This document shows, in pieces, positions 44,088 to 52,860 of a DNA stretch of 64,000 bases. The DNA comes from Mangrovivirga cuniculi (GTDB taxonomy: Bacteria > Bacteroidota > Bacteroidia > Cytophagales > Cyclobacteriaceae), in assembly GCF_005166025.1 (NCBI RefSeq), contig NZ_CP028923.1, forward strand, positions 2,792,001 to 2,856,000. The letters run 5' to 3'. How positions within the stretch are numbered: the stretch's first letter is position 1; every line of letters starts with the position of its first letter. The position numbers and the translations under genes were made by a program. Under the pieces are notes generated by a model, which was given only the letters and a program-made list of their open reading frames with translations, ran no database searches and was not told where the DNA came from.

Positions 44088-45581
44088 ATGTCTCAAAAAG
44101 AGGAATTCAGTAATCGGTGGGGAATTATATTAGCTGCGCTGGCTATGGCGGTAGGCGCAGGAAACTTATGGAGATTCCCAAGATTAGCCGGAGAATACGG
44201 CGGGGCCTTCATCATTTTGTGGATGGTATTTTTGTTTATCTGGTCAATCCCTATTCTACTTACAGAATTTAGCATAGGAAAAAAATTCAAACGATCAGTA
44301 ATCGGATCTTATAGTGAATTTGCCGGTTCTAAATATGCATGGATGGGATATTTCATAACCCTGTGTACCCTGGGAATTGCTTTTTATTATTCGGTAGTAA
44401 CTGCCTGGAGCTTACAGTACCTTGGTTTTTCCATAGAATATACTCTTAAGTATTTTGAAGGAGCGGATCTTGCCAGCATCGGAACCCAGGAACAACTCAC
44501 AAATTATTGGGACAATATCGCTAATGGTAACTTTAAAACAGTAGGGCTTCATATTTTAGCCCTGGGATTTGCTGTATTTGTTTTAACTAAAGGCGTAAAA
44601 AACGGACTTGAAAAAGCAAATAAAATTTTGATCCCCACTCTATTCATCTTACTCATTGTAATTTCTATTATTGCTTTAAATATTGAAGGAGGTGAAATCG
44701 GTCTTCAATATATGTTTGGAGTCGAAGTCAAACACTTTTCTAATCCAAAGGTATGGATCGAAGCATTATCTCAAAGTGCCTGGTCAACCGGCGCAGGTTG
44801 GGGACTAATTATGACTCTTTCTGCTTATTCAAGAAAAAAAGAAGATGTGACTCTCAATATTATTATGAGCTCGATAGGTAATAACATTGCTTCAATATTG
44901 GCAGGCATAGCAATTATACCATCTGTCTTTGCTTTGAGTGCTTCTGAAGCCAATGCACTAGAATATCTCCAAAGTGGAAACCAGGCTTTAACATTCACTA
45001 TAATACCAAAGTTATTCTTTTCTATACCCGGTGGTCCGGTATTATGTGTGATTTTCTTTGGAGCATTTTTCCTTGCTGCATTTAGTAGCCTCCTGCCCAT
45101 GATCGAATTATTTATTAAAACATTAACAGATCTCGGGTTGTTCAGAAAAAAAGCGGTAATAATCGCTGCGGTATGCTGTGCAATATTTGGATTTCCGAGT
45201 GCCTGGTCATTAGATGTTTTTAATAATCAGGACTGGGTCTGGGGAGTTGGATTAGTTGTTAGTGGTTTATTTATAATCTTTCCTGCATTACGAATTGGAG
45301 TAAAGAAAATAAAAGATGAGATGATTGATCCGGATTCTGATGTACGACTACCAGATCTTTATTATGCAATTTCAATGTATATAAATATTGCCTTTGGAAT
45401 AGTTCTTATTTGGTGGTGGTTATCGAGAGGATACAGCCCTGAACCATGGTTTACTGAAGAAGGTGTTTGGAATGTATTTGATGTTTATAGTAATGCTTCG
45501 GTAATTACCCAGTGGCTACTTGTATTAATAAGTGGTTTGCTCTTAAATAATTATATTAATAAAAAATTCAAAACTATATAA
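44088..45581 (+). CDS. Sodium-dependent transporter (NSS/SNF family)
   Basis: A 497-residue LeuT-fold transporter of about 12 membrane segments. NSS features are clear: WGIILAALAMAVGAGNLWRFPRLAGEYGGAFIILW (TM1 with the sodium site, about 10-44), YYSVVTAWSLQYL, WIEALSQSAWSTGAGWGLIMTLSAYS (TM6, about 225-250), NIIMSSIGNNIASILAGIAIIPSVF. Bacterial members mostly import amino acids with Na+. The substrate is not evident. Monocistronic, with terminators behind it. Confidence 0.92.
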   Translation: MSQKEEFSNRWGIILAALAMAVGAGNLWRFPRLAGEYGGAFIILWMVFLFIWSIPILLTEFSIGKKFKRSVIGSYSEFAGSKYAWMGYFITLCTLGIAFYYSVVTAWSLQYLGFSIEYTLKYFEGADLASIGTQEQLTNYWDNIANGNFKTVGLHILALGFAVFVLTKGVKNGLEKANKILIPTLFILLIVISIIALNIEGGEIGLQYMFGVEVKHFSNPKVWIEALSQSAWSTGAGWGLIMTLSAYSRKKEDVTLNIIMSSIGNNIASILAGIAIIPSVFALSASEANALEYLQSGNQALTFTIIPKLFFSIPGGPVLCVIFFGAFFLAAFSSLLPMIELFIKTLTDLGLFRKKAVIIAAVCCAIFGFPSAWSLDVFNNQDWVWGVGLVVSGLFIIFPALRIGVKKIKDEMIDPDSDVRLPDLYYAISMYINIAFGIVLIWWWLSRGYSPEPWFTEEGVWNVFDVYSNASVITQWLLVLISGLLLNNYINKKFKTI

Positions 45582-45585
45582 ATAA

Positions 45586-45620
45586 AAAAGGCCCTTTAAT
45601 CTGGGCCTTTAATTTTTTGA
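45586..45620 (+). terminator. Terminator of the NSS transporter gene
   Basis: AAAGGCCC/GGGCCTTT stem, 9-nt loop, then AATTTTTT. It starts a few bp after the transporter stop. Confidence 0.82.
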
Positions 45621-45623
45621 TAT

Positions 45624-45655
45624 AAAAAAAGCCCGAATGAGCTCCGGGCATCTTT
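45624..45655 (-). terminator. Terminator of the Fe(II)/2OG oxygenase gene
   Basis: On the minus strand GCCCGG/CGGGC with an AGCTCATT loop followed by seven T. It is about 135 bp downstream of the oxygenase stop and back-to-back with the NSS terminator. The remaining 45656-45791 interval shows nothing else. Confidence 0.72.
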
Positions 45656-45791
45656 TCAACCAGCTATGGAAAGAAAGATATACTTGATTCTACTTGCATT
45701 TCAAATATATCAGATATAATTATATTTATAAACCCTATTTAGACGAACGGCAATATTCACACGATGAGTGTGCTAATTATTTATACGAAGC

Positions 45792-46400
45792 TTAAAGCGG
45801 TGTGTGTTTATGCTTTAACCATCCGGTAATTGAAAGTCTTGTTTTATTTGTTATCAAGACTTCATGAGGAAGTTCATCGCTTTTAAACAAAACCAACCTT
45901 CCCGGTTGAGGAAGTATTCTTAATGGTCCTGATTCAGGATAAATCATTAATTCTCCTCCGTAACTTTCATCCCAGAATTCATTTAAATAACAGATCACAG
46001 TCAATAAACGCGCATCATTTGTTTTAAACTGATCAACGTGTTTCTTGTAGAATGCCCCAGGAGGATAAACCGCAAAATGAAATTCACAATCGTTAATACT
46101 TAAAAAGCAATATCGATTTAGTATCGAAACGAGTCGATCAATCTCACTGTAAAAATTCACAAGTTCTGAAAATAAACCTCTGCTGAGCCAAAGAATTTCA
46201 TCTTTTCTTATACTATTAACTTTGGTTTGGTTGAACCTGTCTCCTATTTCAGCATCCTTAAACTCACCTTCGTGATAATGCTCTTTTATGAGATGTCTGA
46301 GTTTAGCAAGGTAATCTGGAGATATAAAATCATCACATACTGCAAAACCATTTTCGACAACCGTGTCGATCAATGGCAAAAAGTCTACTTTTGTTTTCAC
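45792..46400 (-). CDS. Fe(II)/2-oxoglutarate-dependent oxygenase (prolyl-4-hydroxylase-like)
   Basis: A 202-residue protein with the facial-triad signature HVD (His121, Asp123, in YKKHVDQFK) and His179 in DELPHEVL, with Arg188 in TRLSITGWLK as the 2OG-binding residue. Strands ARLLTVICYLNEFWDESYGGELMIYPESG are typical of the 2OG-FeII_Oxy_3 group (SM-20/PHD-like). The family hydroxylates protein or small-molecule substrates; in bacteria a translation factor or ribosomal protein is possible, but this cannot be told from sequence. Single gene with its own terminator. Confidence 0.87.
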   Translation of the reverse strand: MKTKVDFLPLIDTVVENGFAVCDDFISPDYLAKLRHLIKEHYHEGEFKDAEIGDRFNQTKVNSIRKDEILWLSRGLFSELVNFYSEIDRLVSILNRYCFLSINDCEFHFAVYPPGAFYKKHVDQFKTNDARLLTVICYLNEFWDESYGGELMIYPESGPLRILPQPGRLVLFKSDELPHEVLITNKTRLSITGWLKHKHTPL

Positions 46401-46427
46401 CTATCAAAATAATGCCGGCGAAAGTAA

Positions 46428-46811
46428 TTAAATAATAGATGATTTTTCTACAATTCGCTGATTTTTTACAAGGATCAAATTGTTACCACCAATATCGATA
46501 TAGCCTTGATCATACACGAATGTATAGTTGTTTCCATTCTTAGCTTTATAAAAACTTGTTACATAAGAGAAATCAAATCCATATGCTATCAGGGTCTCAC
46601 GAGTGACTTTGGTTTTCCCATTCGGATTGAGTTGATTTAGAATTCTACGGTTCTTTTGCAATCGATAATTTACTCTTCTAATTAAATTATTTTCCCCGGA
46701 AGAAATCCGGTTGTTAAAAGTACTCCTGCAGTGATCAGAACAAAAAATTTTATCTGACCTGCTACCGGAATTAATAGAATTCCCGCATAGTTTGCAAGCT
46801 CTGGTCTTCAT
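46428..46811 (-). CDS. Small zinc-ribbon protein of unknown function
   Basis: A 127-residue basic protein with an N-terminal treble-clef or ribbon motif: CKLC (6-9), then FCSDHCRSTFNNR (Cys24, Cys28). A helix rich in Arg/Asn (NLIRRVNYRLQKNRRILNQLNP, about 42-64) and a small beta domain (YTFVYDQGYIDIGGNNLILVKNQ) follow. The two halves are conserved together in Bacteroidota as hypothetical proteins; nucleic acid binding is a reasonable guess from the charge and the zinc ribbon. It is 28 bp upstream of the oxygenase gene on the same strand and may be co-transcribed with it. Confidence 0.72.
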   Translation of the reverse strand: MKTRACKLCGNSINSGSRSDKIFCSDHCRSTFNNRISSGENNLIRRVNYRLQKNRRILNQLNPNGKTKVTRETLIAYGFDFSYVTSFYKAKNGNNYTFVYDQGYIDIGGNNLILVKNQRIVEKSSII

Positions 46812-46935
46812 AATAAAAAAGTGTTGTTTTGGTTGATAATGTCCGAAAATAACACTTCTATCGAAAAAAGTAAACTATTTAAAGAAAAGATATAAGATTT
46901 TTGTCACCTTATTCATCAAAAAGGTATTAACGGAT

Positions 46936-47445
46936 ATGGATATATTATTTTTTAAGAACATCAGAAAAAAGGTCATCGAAAAGCAGAATAAAAAGCATTT
47001 GATAAACCTATGCGCATTGGCTATTGCAGATGGAACTTTCGATGAATCGGAAAAGAAATACATCATGGCTATTGGCAAAAAAATGGAGATATCAGAAAAT
47101 GACATCGCTAACATAATAAAATATAGCAGGGAAAATGCTGTAGTGATAAAAACACGCCGAAATCTTTTCAGCCGGAAAAAACTATCGGAATATTATGCTT
47201 TGGTCCTATCTGATGGAGTAATACATCCAAATGAAGCTCGATTGATCAATCATATTGGATTAAAATGGGGGTTTAATGAAAGCCAGACAGCTAAAATAAT
47301 AGGGAAATGTAAAAAGTACATCGGCCCGGGTAACATTAAGGCTAACATATCAAAAAGGCTTGAGTTTTTATTGACCGACTTTTATGAAATCTTTGATAAA
47401 ATAAGTTCCACAATAAATAAACAGGTTCATATATTTGCAGTGTGA
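46936..47445 (+). CDS. TerB-like helical protein
   Basis: A 169-residue all-helical protein with two TerB-type repeats (LINLCALAIADGTFDESEKKYIMAIGKKMEIS, about 23-55, and YYALVLSDGVIHPNEARLINHIGLKWGFNE, about 90-120). The AIADGxxDExE pattern is the acidic metal-binding turn of TerB (tellurite resistance protein B family). There are no other ter genes here, so tellurite resistance is not implied; single TerB-like proteins are thought to act at membranes. Its TGA overlaps the GTG start of the next gene (GTGA), which encodes a TSUP permease, so the two are coupled. Confidence 0.75.
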   Translation: MDILFFKNIRKKVIEKQNKKHLINLCALAIADGTFDESEKKYIMAIGKKMEISENDIANIIKYSRENAVVIKTRRNLFSRKKLSEYYALVLSDGVIHPNEARLINHIGLKWGFNESQTAKIIGKCKKYIGPGNIKANISKRLEFLLTDFYEIFDKISSTINKQVHIFAV

Positions 47446-48197
47446 GTTTACCTGTAATAGACTATTTTTTATTATTTGGCGTCGGCATTGTAGCCGGTTT
47501 CATCAACGTTATAGCCGGTGGTGGCAGTTTTTTTGTTTTACCATTAATGATGTTCATTGGCATTCCTCCGGCAGTGGCAAATGCCACGAATCGAGTTGCA
47601 GTATTATTACAGAGTATCTCAGGAGTCGCAGGGTTCAAAAGCAAGGGTGTAAACATCAGTCGCTTCAGCATTTATCTTTCAATCTCTGCTTTGATAGGTG
47701 CAGTTATAGGAACCCAGCTAGCGATAGAGATCGACCAAAACCTCTTTAAAAAATCTATATCCGTTTTCATGCTTATTCTGGTGTTTTTCACGGTTTTATT
47801 TACCAAACACCACTATAAACCTGAAGAAGCCTTACTCAAAGGGAAAAACCTGATTTTCTCCATTATCATATTCTTTTTTATTGGTATATACGGTGGTTAT
47901 ATACAGGCAGGCGTCGGTTTTTTGATAATGGCTGCATTAACAGGGATTAATAAGTTAGACCTGGTTAGAACCAACAGTATCAAAATGTTTGTCAATGTGG
48001 TTTATACAGCAATCGCATTGATCATCTTTGCCTATCAAATAAAGATCGAATGGACCGCTGGCCTTTGGCTTGCAGCAGGTAACATGCTGGGAGCCTGGAT
48101 CTCCAGTCGCTGGTCTGTGAATACTGAAAGTAAAACTTTAAAGTATGTAACGCTTGGCGTTTTTGTTATCCTGGCTGTTGCTTTATGGTTTTATTAA
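47442..48197 (+). CDS. TSUP-family permease (TauE/SafE)
   Basis: A 251-residue membrane protein with seven or eight segments and both TSUP motifs: VGIVAGFINVIAGGGSFFVLPLMMFIGIPPAVANATNR (about 13-50) and IGIYGGYIQAGVGFLIMAALTGINKLDLVRTNSIKMF (about 146-182). The family exports sulfite, sulfoacetate or related organosulfur anions. Start is GTG 47442, overlapping the TerB-like gene by 4 bp. It is convergent with trmB, and the stops overlap by 4 bp. Confidence 0.88.
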   Translation: MSLPVIDYFLLFGVGIVAGFINVIAGGGSFFVLPLMMFIGIPPAVANATNRVAVLLQSISGVAGFKSKGVNISRFSIYLSISALIGAVIGTQLAIEIDQNLFKKSISVFMLILVFFTVLFTKHHYKPEEALLKGKNLIFSIIIFFFIGIYGGYIQAGVGFLIMAALTGINKLDLVRTNSIKMFVNVVYTAIALIIFAYQIKIEWTAGLWLAAGNMLGAWISSRWSVNTESKTLKYVTLGVFVILAVALWFY

Positions 48198-48850
48198 TTC
48201 CATTGAAATTTAAGATACTTTATTGAAAAGCCCTTTTCGTAAAACATCTTTTCAAACCTTGTTTTAATTCCGTGGTGCTCATCTATATATTCAGAATGAT
48301 ACAGGTCTCTCGTTATGCAAAGATTCTTTATATCATCCCTATCGGATAATACTTCGAGTGTATAATCAAATAAACCGGGATTGTCTGTTTTAAAATATAC
48401 CCATCCCTCCTTTTGCATTACTTTCTTATACATATCAAGAAATCGCGGGGATGTTAGTCTCCTTTTAATATCTCTTTTTTTAGGCCTGGGATCAGGGAAG
48501 GTTATCCAGATGTCGTGAACCTCCCCATCAACAAAGAATTTCTCGAGCAATTGTATTTGGGTTCTTAAAAATGCAACATTTGATAAATTCTCATCTATTG
48601 CATCCTTACTACCCCACCAAATACGGTCACCCTTTATATCAACTCCGATAAAATTTCTTTCAGGATAATGCCTTGCCAGACCTGTCGTATATTCCCCTTT
48701 TCCACAGGCTAATTCCAGGGTAATATGGTTATCATTTTCAAAATATTTGTCGTGCCAATTTCCTTTGATCTCTTCATAACCAGGCTTTTCAGGTTCAAAA
48801 ATATTTGGTCTTTCTCTGTTTTCTGCAAAGCGCTTTTGCTTATTCCTCAT
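48194..48850 (-). CDS. trmB: tRNA (guanine-N7-)-methyltransferase
   Basis: About 218 residues from ATG 48850 (MRNKQKRFAENRERPNIFEP, the usual family N-terminus); a start at 48862 would add four residues. SAM-binding motif LELACGKGEYTTGLARHYPERNFIGVDIKG (about 47-76) and the family signature ITFPDPRPKKRDIKRRLTSPRFL (about 118-140), with FKTDNPGLFDYTLE (about 155). It methylates G46 in the tRNA variable loop. It overlaps folC by about 11 bp and is the last gene of the minus-strand cluster. Confidence 0.93.
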   Translation of the reverse strand: MRNKQKRFAENRERPNIFEPEKPGYEEIKGNWHDKYFENDNHITLELACGKGEYTTGLARHYPERNFIGVDIKGDRIWWGSKDAIDENLSNVAFLRTQIQLLEKFFVDGEVHDIWITFPDPRPKKRDIKRRLTSPRFLDMYKKVMQKEGWVYFKTDNPGLFDYTLEVLSDRDDIKNLCITRDLYHSEYIDEHHGIKTRFEKMFYEKGFSIKYLKFQWN

Positions 48851-50081
48851 AATTAAGTTCATTCAATTCAGCCACAACAAATGTGCTACCACCAATATAT
48901 AACGCATCAGATTCCTTCATATCATGGCGGGCATCATTTACCGCATCATTTACACTATTATAATATCCTGCCACAGTGATATCTGAAGAAACCCTCGGCT
49001 TCAGATCAACCACTTTTAACCCCCGTGGCACATTAGGGGTGCAAAAGTAATAAACCGCATTCTTAGGAACTACTTCCAACACTTCTTCTACCGCTTTATC
49101 AGAAACAAAACCCATAACAAAACGATATTGAGAGGCATCGCGGGCTAAAAATTGTCTTAAGGTCTCTCCCAGTCCTTCTACATTATGGGCAGTATCACAG
49201 ACTACAAAAGGCTTTTCGGATAAAACCTGCCATCTCCCTTGCAAGCCTGTGTTGGTTATTACTTTAGAAAGCCCTGCGTTTATATTTGGGAGATCAAACC
49301 CTTTTTCTTTTAAATTTTCTATTATAGCTAATACTCCGGATAAATTCCTGAGTTGATATTCACCCTTAAGATCCAGTGAATACTTTTTTAGTTCGGTAAG
49401 AGTATATTTATCAGAAGCAAATATTATGTCACTATTATTTTCCCTGGCTTTAGATTTAAAAACATCGGCTATTTCGGGCTGCGTTTCACTGATCACCACG
49501 TCAATTCCTGGCTTTATAATACCAGCTTTTTCACCTGCAATTTGCTGAAGGGTATCACCGAGCATATTCTTATGGTCAAGTCCAATATTAGTGATCAATG
49601 ATACTAGTGGAGTAATAATATTAGTCGAATCAAGCCTGCCTCCTAATCCGACTTCAATTATAGCAATATCAACCTTATGATCAGCAAAATATTTGAAGGC
49701 AAGTCCGACAGTCCATTCAAAAAATGACAACTGCAGATTCTCTGCATGTTCTTTATACTTTTCAACAAAATCAACGATATATTGCTTGAGAATGAGTAAT
49801 CCATTGATCTTAACCCTTTCCCTGAATGATTTTAGGTGAGGAGAAGTGTATAGACCGGTCTTGTAGCCATTTTCCTGTAAAACAGAAGCAATCATATGGG
49901 ATGAACTTCCCTTTCCGTTGGTGCCGGCAATATGAACAGACTTAAATTGATCCTGGGGATTACCGAGGATTTTGCAAAATTCCTCAATATTACCTAGACC
50001 AGTCTTAAAAGCGACTTTTCCCATGCGTTGATACATAGGCAACTGCTCAAAAAGATATTCTTCTATTTGTTCGTAGGTCAT
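48840..50081 (-). CDS. folC: Folylpolyglutamate / dihydrofolate synthase
   Basis: About 413 residues. Mur-ligase-fold ATPase with P-loop IAGTNGKGSSSHM (about 50-62), TSPHLKSFRERVKING (about 75-90), EVGLGGRLDSTNI (about 140) and NIGLDHKNMLGDTLQQIAGEKAGI (about 160-184), and a C-terminal domain with VCDTAHNVEG (about 298). It adds glutamate to dihydropteroate and folates. Start ATG 50081 is preferred over the GTG directly before it. It lies in a cluster with tonB/exbD/exbB upstream and trmB downstream. Confidence 0.93.
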   Translation of the reverse strand: MTYEQIEEYLFEQLPMYQRMGKVAFKTGLGNIEEFCKILGNPQDQFKSVHIAGTNGKGSSSHMIASVLQENGYKTGLYTSPHLKSFRERVKINGLLILKQYIVDFVEKYKEHAENLQLSFFEWTVGLAFKYFADHKVDIAIIEVGLGGRLDSTNIITPLVSLITNIGLDHKNMLGDTLQQIAGEKAGIIKPGIDVVISETQPEIADVFKSKARENNSDIIFASDKYTLTELKKYSLDLKGEYQLRNLSGVLAIIENLKEKGFDLPNINAGLSKVITNTGLQGRWQVLSEKPFVVCDTAHNVEGLGETLRQFLARDASQYRFVMGFVSDKAVEEVLEVVPKNAVYYFCTPNVPRGLKVVDLKPRVSSDITVAGYYNSVNDAVNDARHDMKESDALYIGGSTFVVAELNELNYEE

Positions 50082-50115
50082 CACCGAAAATTAAAACGGT
50101 GACAAAGATAGTAAG

Positions 50116-50982
50116 TTATTGGCTTTTAATAATGAAAGTTACTGTACCTTTTGTTCTGGGTTTTGGAGGTAAACTTCCAGTTTGACTAAAAGTAGTTTCT
50201 TCTAATTGGTTCTGATAAAATTTGAGGACATCCGGACTAACTGTAGATTCAATTGGAGTAACATTCACTACATAACCATCATCATCAATTTCAAATGAAA
50301 ACTTAATTCTGCCGCTTTGAGCAGATTGATCCTTTTTATCAGGAACACGATCCCACGTCCATCCGGTTATGTCCAGTTGTGGTCCACCACCGCCACCTCC
50401 GGATGTCCCTTTATAAATGAAGCGTTCATCTACACTTTCAGGGTCTCCTTTATCTCCTTGCTGATCGGTATCATCACCATCACTTTTTTTGCTGGCACCA
50501 CTACCCTCACCTTTCTCTGTACCCGGATATATCGGTGCCGTTACTGTTTCTTCTTTTGATTCAGTTTTATTTTCAGTCTTGGTCGTAGTTTTCTTAGGTT
50601 CAGGCTCAACAGGAACAGCATCTGTGTTTTCAGAAACCTCATCTACAGGATCGACAGGATCATCGGTTTCCACTGCTTCTGTTGGTTCTGAGGTTTCTTC
50701 CACTGGTTGTTCACTAGGATCCTCAACTGCTTCTTCGACAGGAGAAGGTTCATCCTCAGCCTCAGATTCGGGAGCCTCGATATTATCCTGATCATCTCCA
50801 CTTCCAACATTATCCATTCCCATATCAATCTCTATACCATATTGTGGTAAGGGAGGATTAGGTTCTTTCCACGCTAAAAGAAACGCGAACAAGACCAGAA
50901 GGACTCCATGGATTGCAATTGTAATTACCATCGATTTCTGTTTATCCTTCTTCCTGGCTATTTCGTCCTCGCGTTTTATCAT
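50116..50982 (-). CDS. TonB-like energy transducer
   Basis: A 288-residue protein: cytoplasmic basic start, one membrane helix (MVITIAIHGVLLVLFAFLLAW, about 19-39), a long periplasmic linker rich in Pro, Glu, Val and Asp (about 60-150), a Gly-rich stretch (TSGGGGGGPQLD) and a C-terminal domain (about 210-288) with SGRIKFSFEIDDDGYVVNVTPIES. That is the TonB/TolA plan: the helix contacts ExbB/ExbD and the C-terminal domain reaches the outer membrane. It is 2 bp downstream of exbD. The target receptor is unknown, though a beta-barrel gene lies upstream in the same cluster. Confidence 0.83.
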   Translation of the reverse strand: MIKREDEIARKKDKQKSMVITIAIHGVLLVLFAFLLAWKEPNPPLPQYGIEIDMGMDNVGSGDDQDNIEAPESEAEDEPSPVEEAVEDPSEQPVEETSEPTEAVETDDPVDPVDEVSENTDAVPVEPEPKKTTTKTENKTESKEETVTAPIYPGTEKGEGSGASKKSDGDDTDQQGDKGDPESVDERFIYKGTSGGGGGGPQLDITGWTWDRVPDKKDQSAQSGRIKFSFEIDDDGYVVNVTPIESTVSPDVLKFYQNQLEETTFSQTGSLPPKPRTKGTVTFIIKSQ

Positions 50983-50984
50983 TC

Positions 50985-51380
50985 TTAATTGTCTGGAGTG
51001 GTTGCTATTGAAACTTTCGCTTTTAATGAAGTAGCAATACCGGCAATCTCAACAAAATGTTCGGTCGGCACAGACTTATCAATATATAACGAAACTGTCG
51101 GAGTTTCGGTTTTACCGATCTCATTTCTTAACATTGGCTCAATCACTTTTCTACTAACCTTATCTCCATTAAAGAAATATTGCAGGTCATCAGTAATTGC
51201 AACTTTAATAACCGGGTTACTGTAGGTGTTACTTTTTGATTTCGGTAAGTTGACTGGTAAAGCCATCGGATCAACTACAGTAGAAGTCAGCATAAAAAAG
51301 ATCAGCAACAAAAATATGACATCAGTCATCGATGACATATTAAAAGTTGGATCGACTTTGTGTTTTGACTTTAGTGCCAT
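50985..51380 (-). CDS. exbD: ExbD/TolR-family proton-channel subunit
   Basis: A 131-residue protein with a short cytoplasmic N-terminus, one membrane helix containing the proton-linked aspartate (SSMTDVIFLLLIFFMLTSTVV, Asp near residue 19) and a periplasmic domain (about 45-128). It forms a proton-driven motor with ExbB that powers TonB. Spacing of 2 bp to exbB and 2 bp to tonB shows one operon. Confidence 0.9.
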   Translation of the reverse strand: MALKSKHKVDPTFNMSSMTDVIFLLLIFFMLTSTVVDPMALPVNLPKSKSNTYSNPVIKVAITDDLQYFFNGDKVSRKVIEPMLRNEIGKTETPTVSLYIDKSVPTEHFVEIAGIATSLKAKVSIATTPDN

Positions 51381-51382
51381 AA

Positions 51383-52072
51383 TTATTTGTTTGGCTCTTG
51401 TAATAAATCAATGAATTCAACAGAAGTATATTCCATTCTGTGAACTACCTTAAGTACTCTTGCTACCAGGTAATTATATCCAAGATAGGCCAAAATACCA
51501 ATAAAAAGTCCACAGGCAGTAGTGATCAATGCTTCGTAAATACCTGCAGACAATTGCTGGGGAGTTAACGCACCTTCAATTTTCGTAATATCCATAAAAG
51601 CAGTGATCATACCGGTAACAGTACCGAGGAATCCAAGCATTGGTGCAGCTCCGGCAATTGTTGCGAGTAGATTCAAATTTTTCTCTAATCTATAGATCTC
51701 GATTTTACCGACATTCTCGATACTTACTTCAATATTTTTAAGAGAAGAGCCAATTCTGTCTATACCCTTCTCGATCATCCTGGCGATCGGAGTATTTTCA
51801 GACTGACATATACTTTTAGCCCCCGATATATCTCCGGAAGTCACAGTATGTCTGACACGTTCCATCAGATCAGCAGAATCTTCGTCTGCCCTTCTGATGG
51901 TGAAAATTCGTTCGAAGAAAATATAAACTGCGGCGAGTTGTAATAAACCAAGTGGCACTAACCACCATCCGCCTTTTTGTAATAGTTCTAAAAATGTTAG
52001 TGATTGTTCAGACGACATAGACTGCATAGCCAGCGAATCTGACGTCTGAGTCAGTTGCAAAAGTAAGCTCAT
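51383..52072 (-). CDS. exbB: ExbB/TolQ-family proton-channel subunit
   Basis: A 229-residue MotA/TolQ/ExbB-family protein with three membrane segments (about 35-55, 135-155 and 180-205). The conserved region LNLLATIAGAAPMLGFLGTVTGMITAF (about 131-157) and LSAGIYEALITTACGLFIGILAYLGYN are family hallmarks. The first ~30 residues (MSLLLQLTQTSDSLAMQSMSS) are a periplasmic extension. It forms the pentameric channel of the ExbBD motor. It follows the SPOR gene after 7 bp. Confidence 0.9.
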   Translation of the reverse strand: MSLLLQLTQTSDSLAMQSMSSEQSLTFLELLQKGGWWLVPLGLLQLAAVYIFFERIFTIRRADEDSADLMERVRHTVTSGDISGAKSICQSENTPIARMIEKGIDRIGSSLKNIEVSIENVGKIEIYRLEKNLNLLATIAGAAPMLGFLGTVTGMITAFMDITKIEGALTPQQLSAGIYEALITTACGLFIGILAYLGYNYLVARVLKVVHRMEYTSVEFIDLLQEPNK

Positions 52073-52079
52073 AAATTTT

Positions 52080-52735
52080 TTAATATTTCAACACCCATAC
52101 ATCGGATCCGTATTCATCCTTATACCCTTCAGCCTGCTGAACTCCTTCCTGGTAACTGTCAAAAGATTCAACAGCCACTCTATAGAATCTTGTCTTTCCA
52201 TAAGGCTCTATAATATAAGATGTTAGTCCGTCACCTTTTCTTTCATTGGCAAAATCCATAGCCTGATCTTTGTCAAAGAAACTGCCAACTACAACATATG
52301 AACGACCTGTTCTGCTTTTTAGTACATTGATAGTACCTTCCACAGACATATTTTCCTGAGCGGCCCTTGCTGAGTCCAAAGCTCTTTGCCTTTCAGCTTC
52401 TAATTCAGCTTGTCTGGCCTGTTCTTCTTTTAACCTTTGGTCTTCTAATTCCTGTTGTTTTTGTCTTTCTTCTTCAGCTAATCGATCTGCTTCCTGGTTT
52501 GGTTTTATCACAAAAAACCAGATAGCAAAACCGGCTGCTATTAAAAGAACGATAACAACCGCGGCAATTAATCCGGTATTAGAATCGTTATTTTTTTATT
52601 ATATGAACTTGTTTGTTTTCTTTGAGATTTCTGCTGGCCTTCAGCTTTTGCTGGTTTATCTCTATCTATTGGATCGAATGACTGATTTTCCGGCAACCCA
52701 TAATCAGAATCTTTAGACCTGTACTTTTGCTCCAT
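52080..52735 (-). CDS. SPOR-domain membrane protein (frameshifted)
   Basis: Two frames make one protein of about 218 residues. From ATG 52735 the first frame gives a polar N-terminus (MEQKYRSKDSDYGLPENQ, to about residue 48). One extra base in the seven-T run at 52591-52597 would join it to the second frame, which gives a membrane helix (TGLIAAVVIVLLIAAGFAIWFFV), a Glu/Gln/Arg-rich coiled coil and a SPOR domain (SYVVVGSFFDKDQAMDFANERKGDG; TRFYRVAVESFDSYQEGVQQAEGYK). SPOR domains bind denuded peptidoglycan at division sites. The gene is 7 bp upstream of exbB, which suggests that the TonB-like motor here is linked to the cell wall. Confidence 0.78.
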
Positions 52736-52860
52736 GATTTAAATTTGCTGACAGTTTTAAAAAAAATTAAAGTTTCGAGTGTAAACTTAATTTAAATAAA
52801 TTATACCTCAAAAACCTAAAGTAAACACTTTTTTAACCCAAATCAAGTATTTAGGCTTAA

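Noticed and set aside
46936-47445. Tellurite resistance operon
   Set aside because: Only a TerB-like domain is present; no terC, terD or terZ genes are adjacent, and the partner is a TSUP permease.
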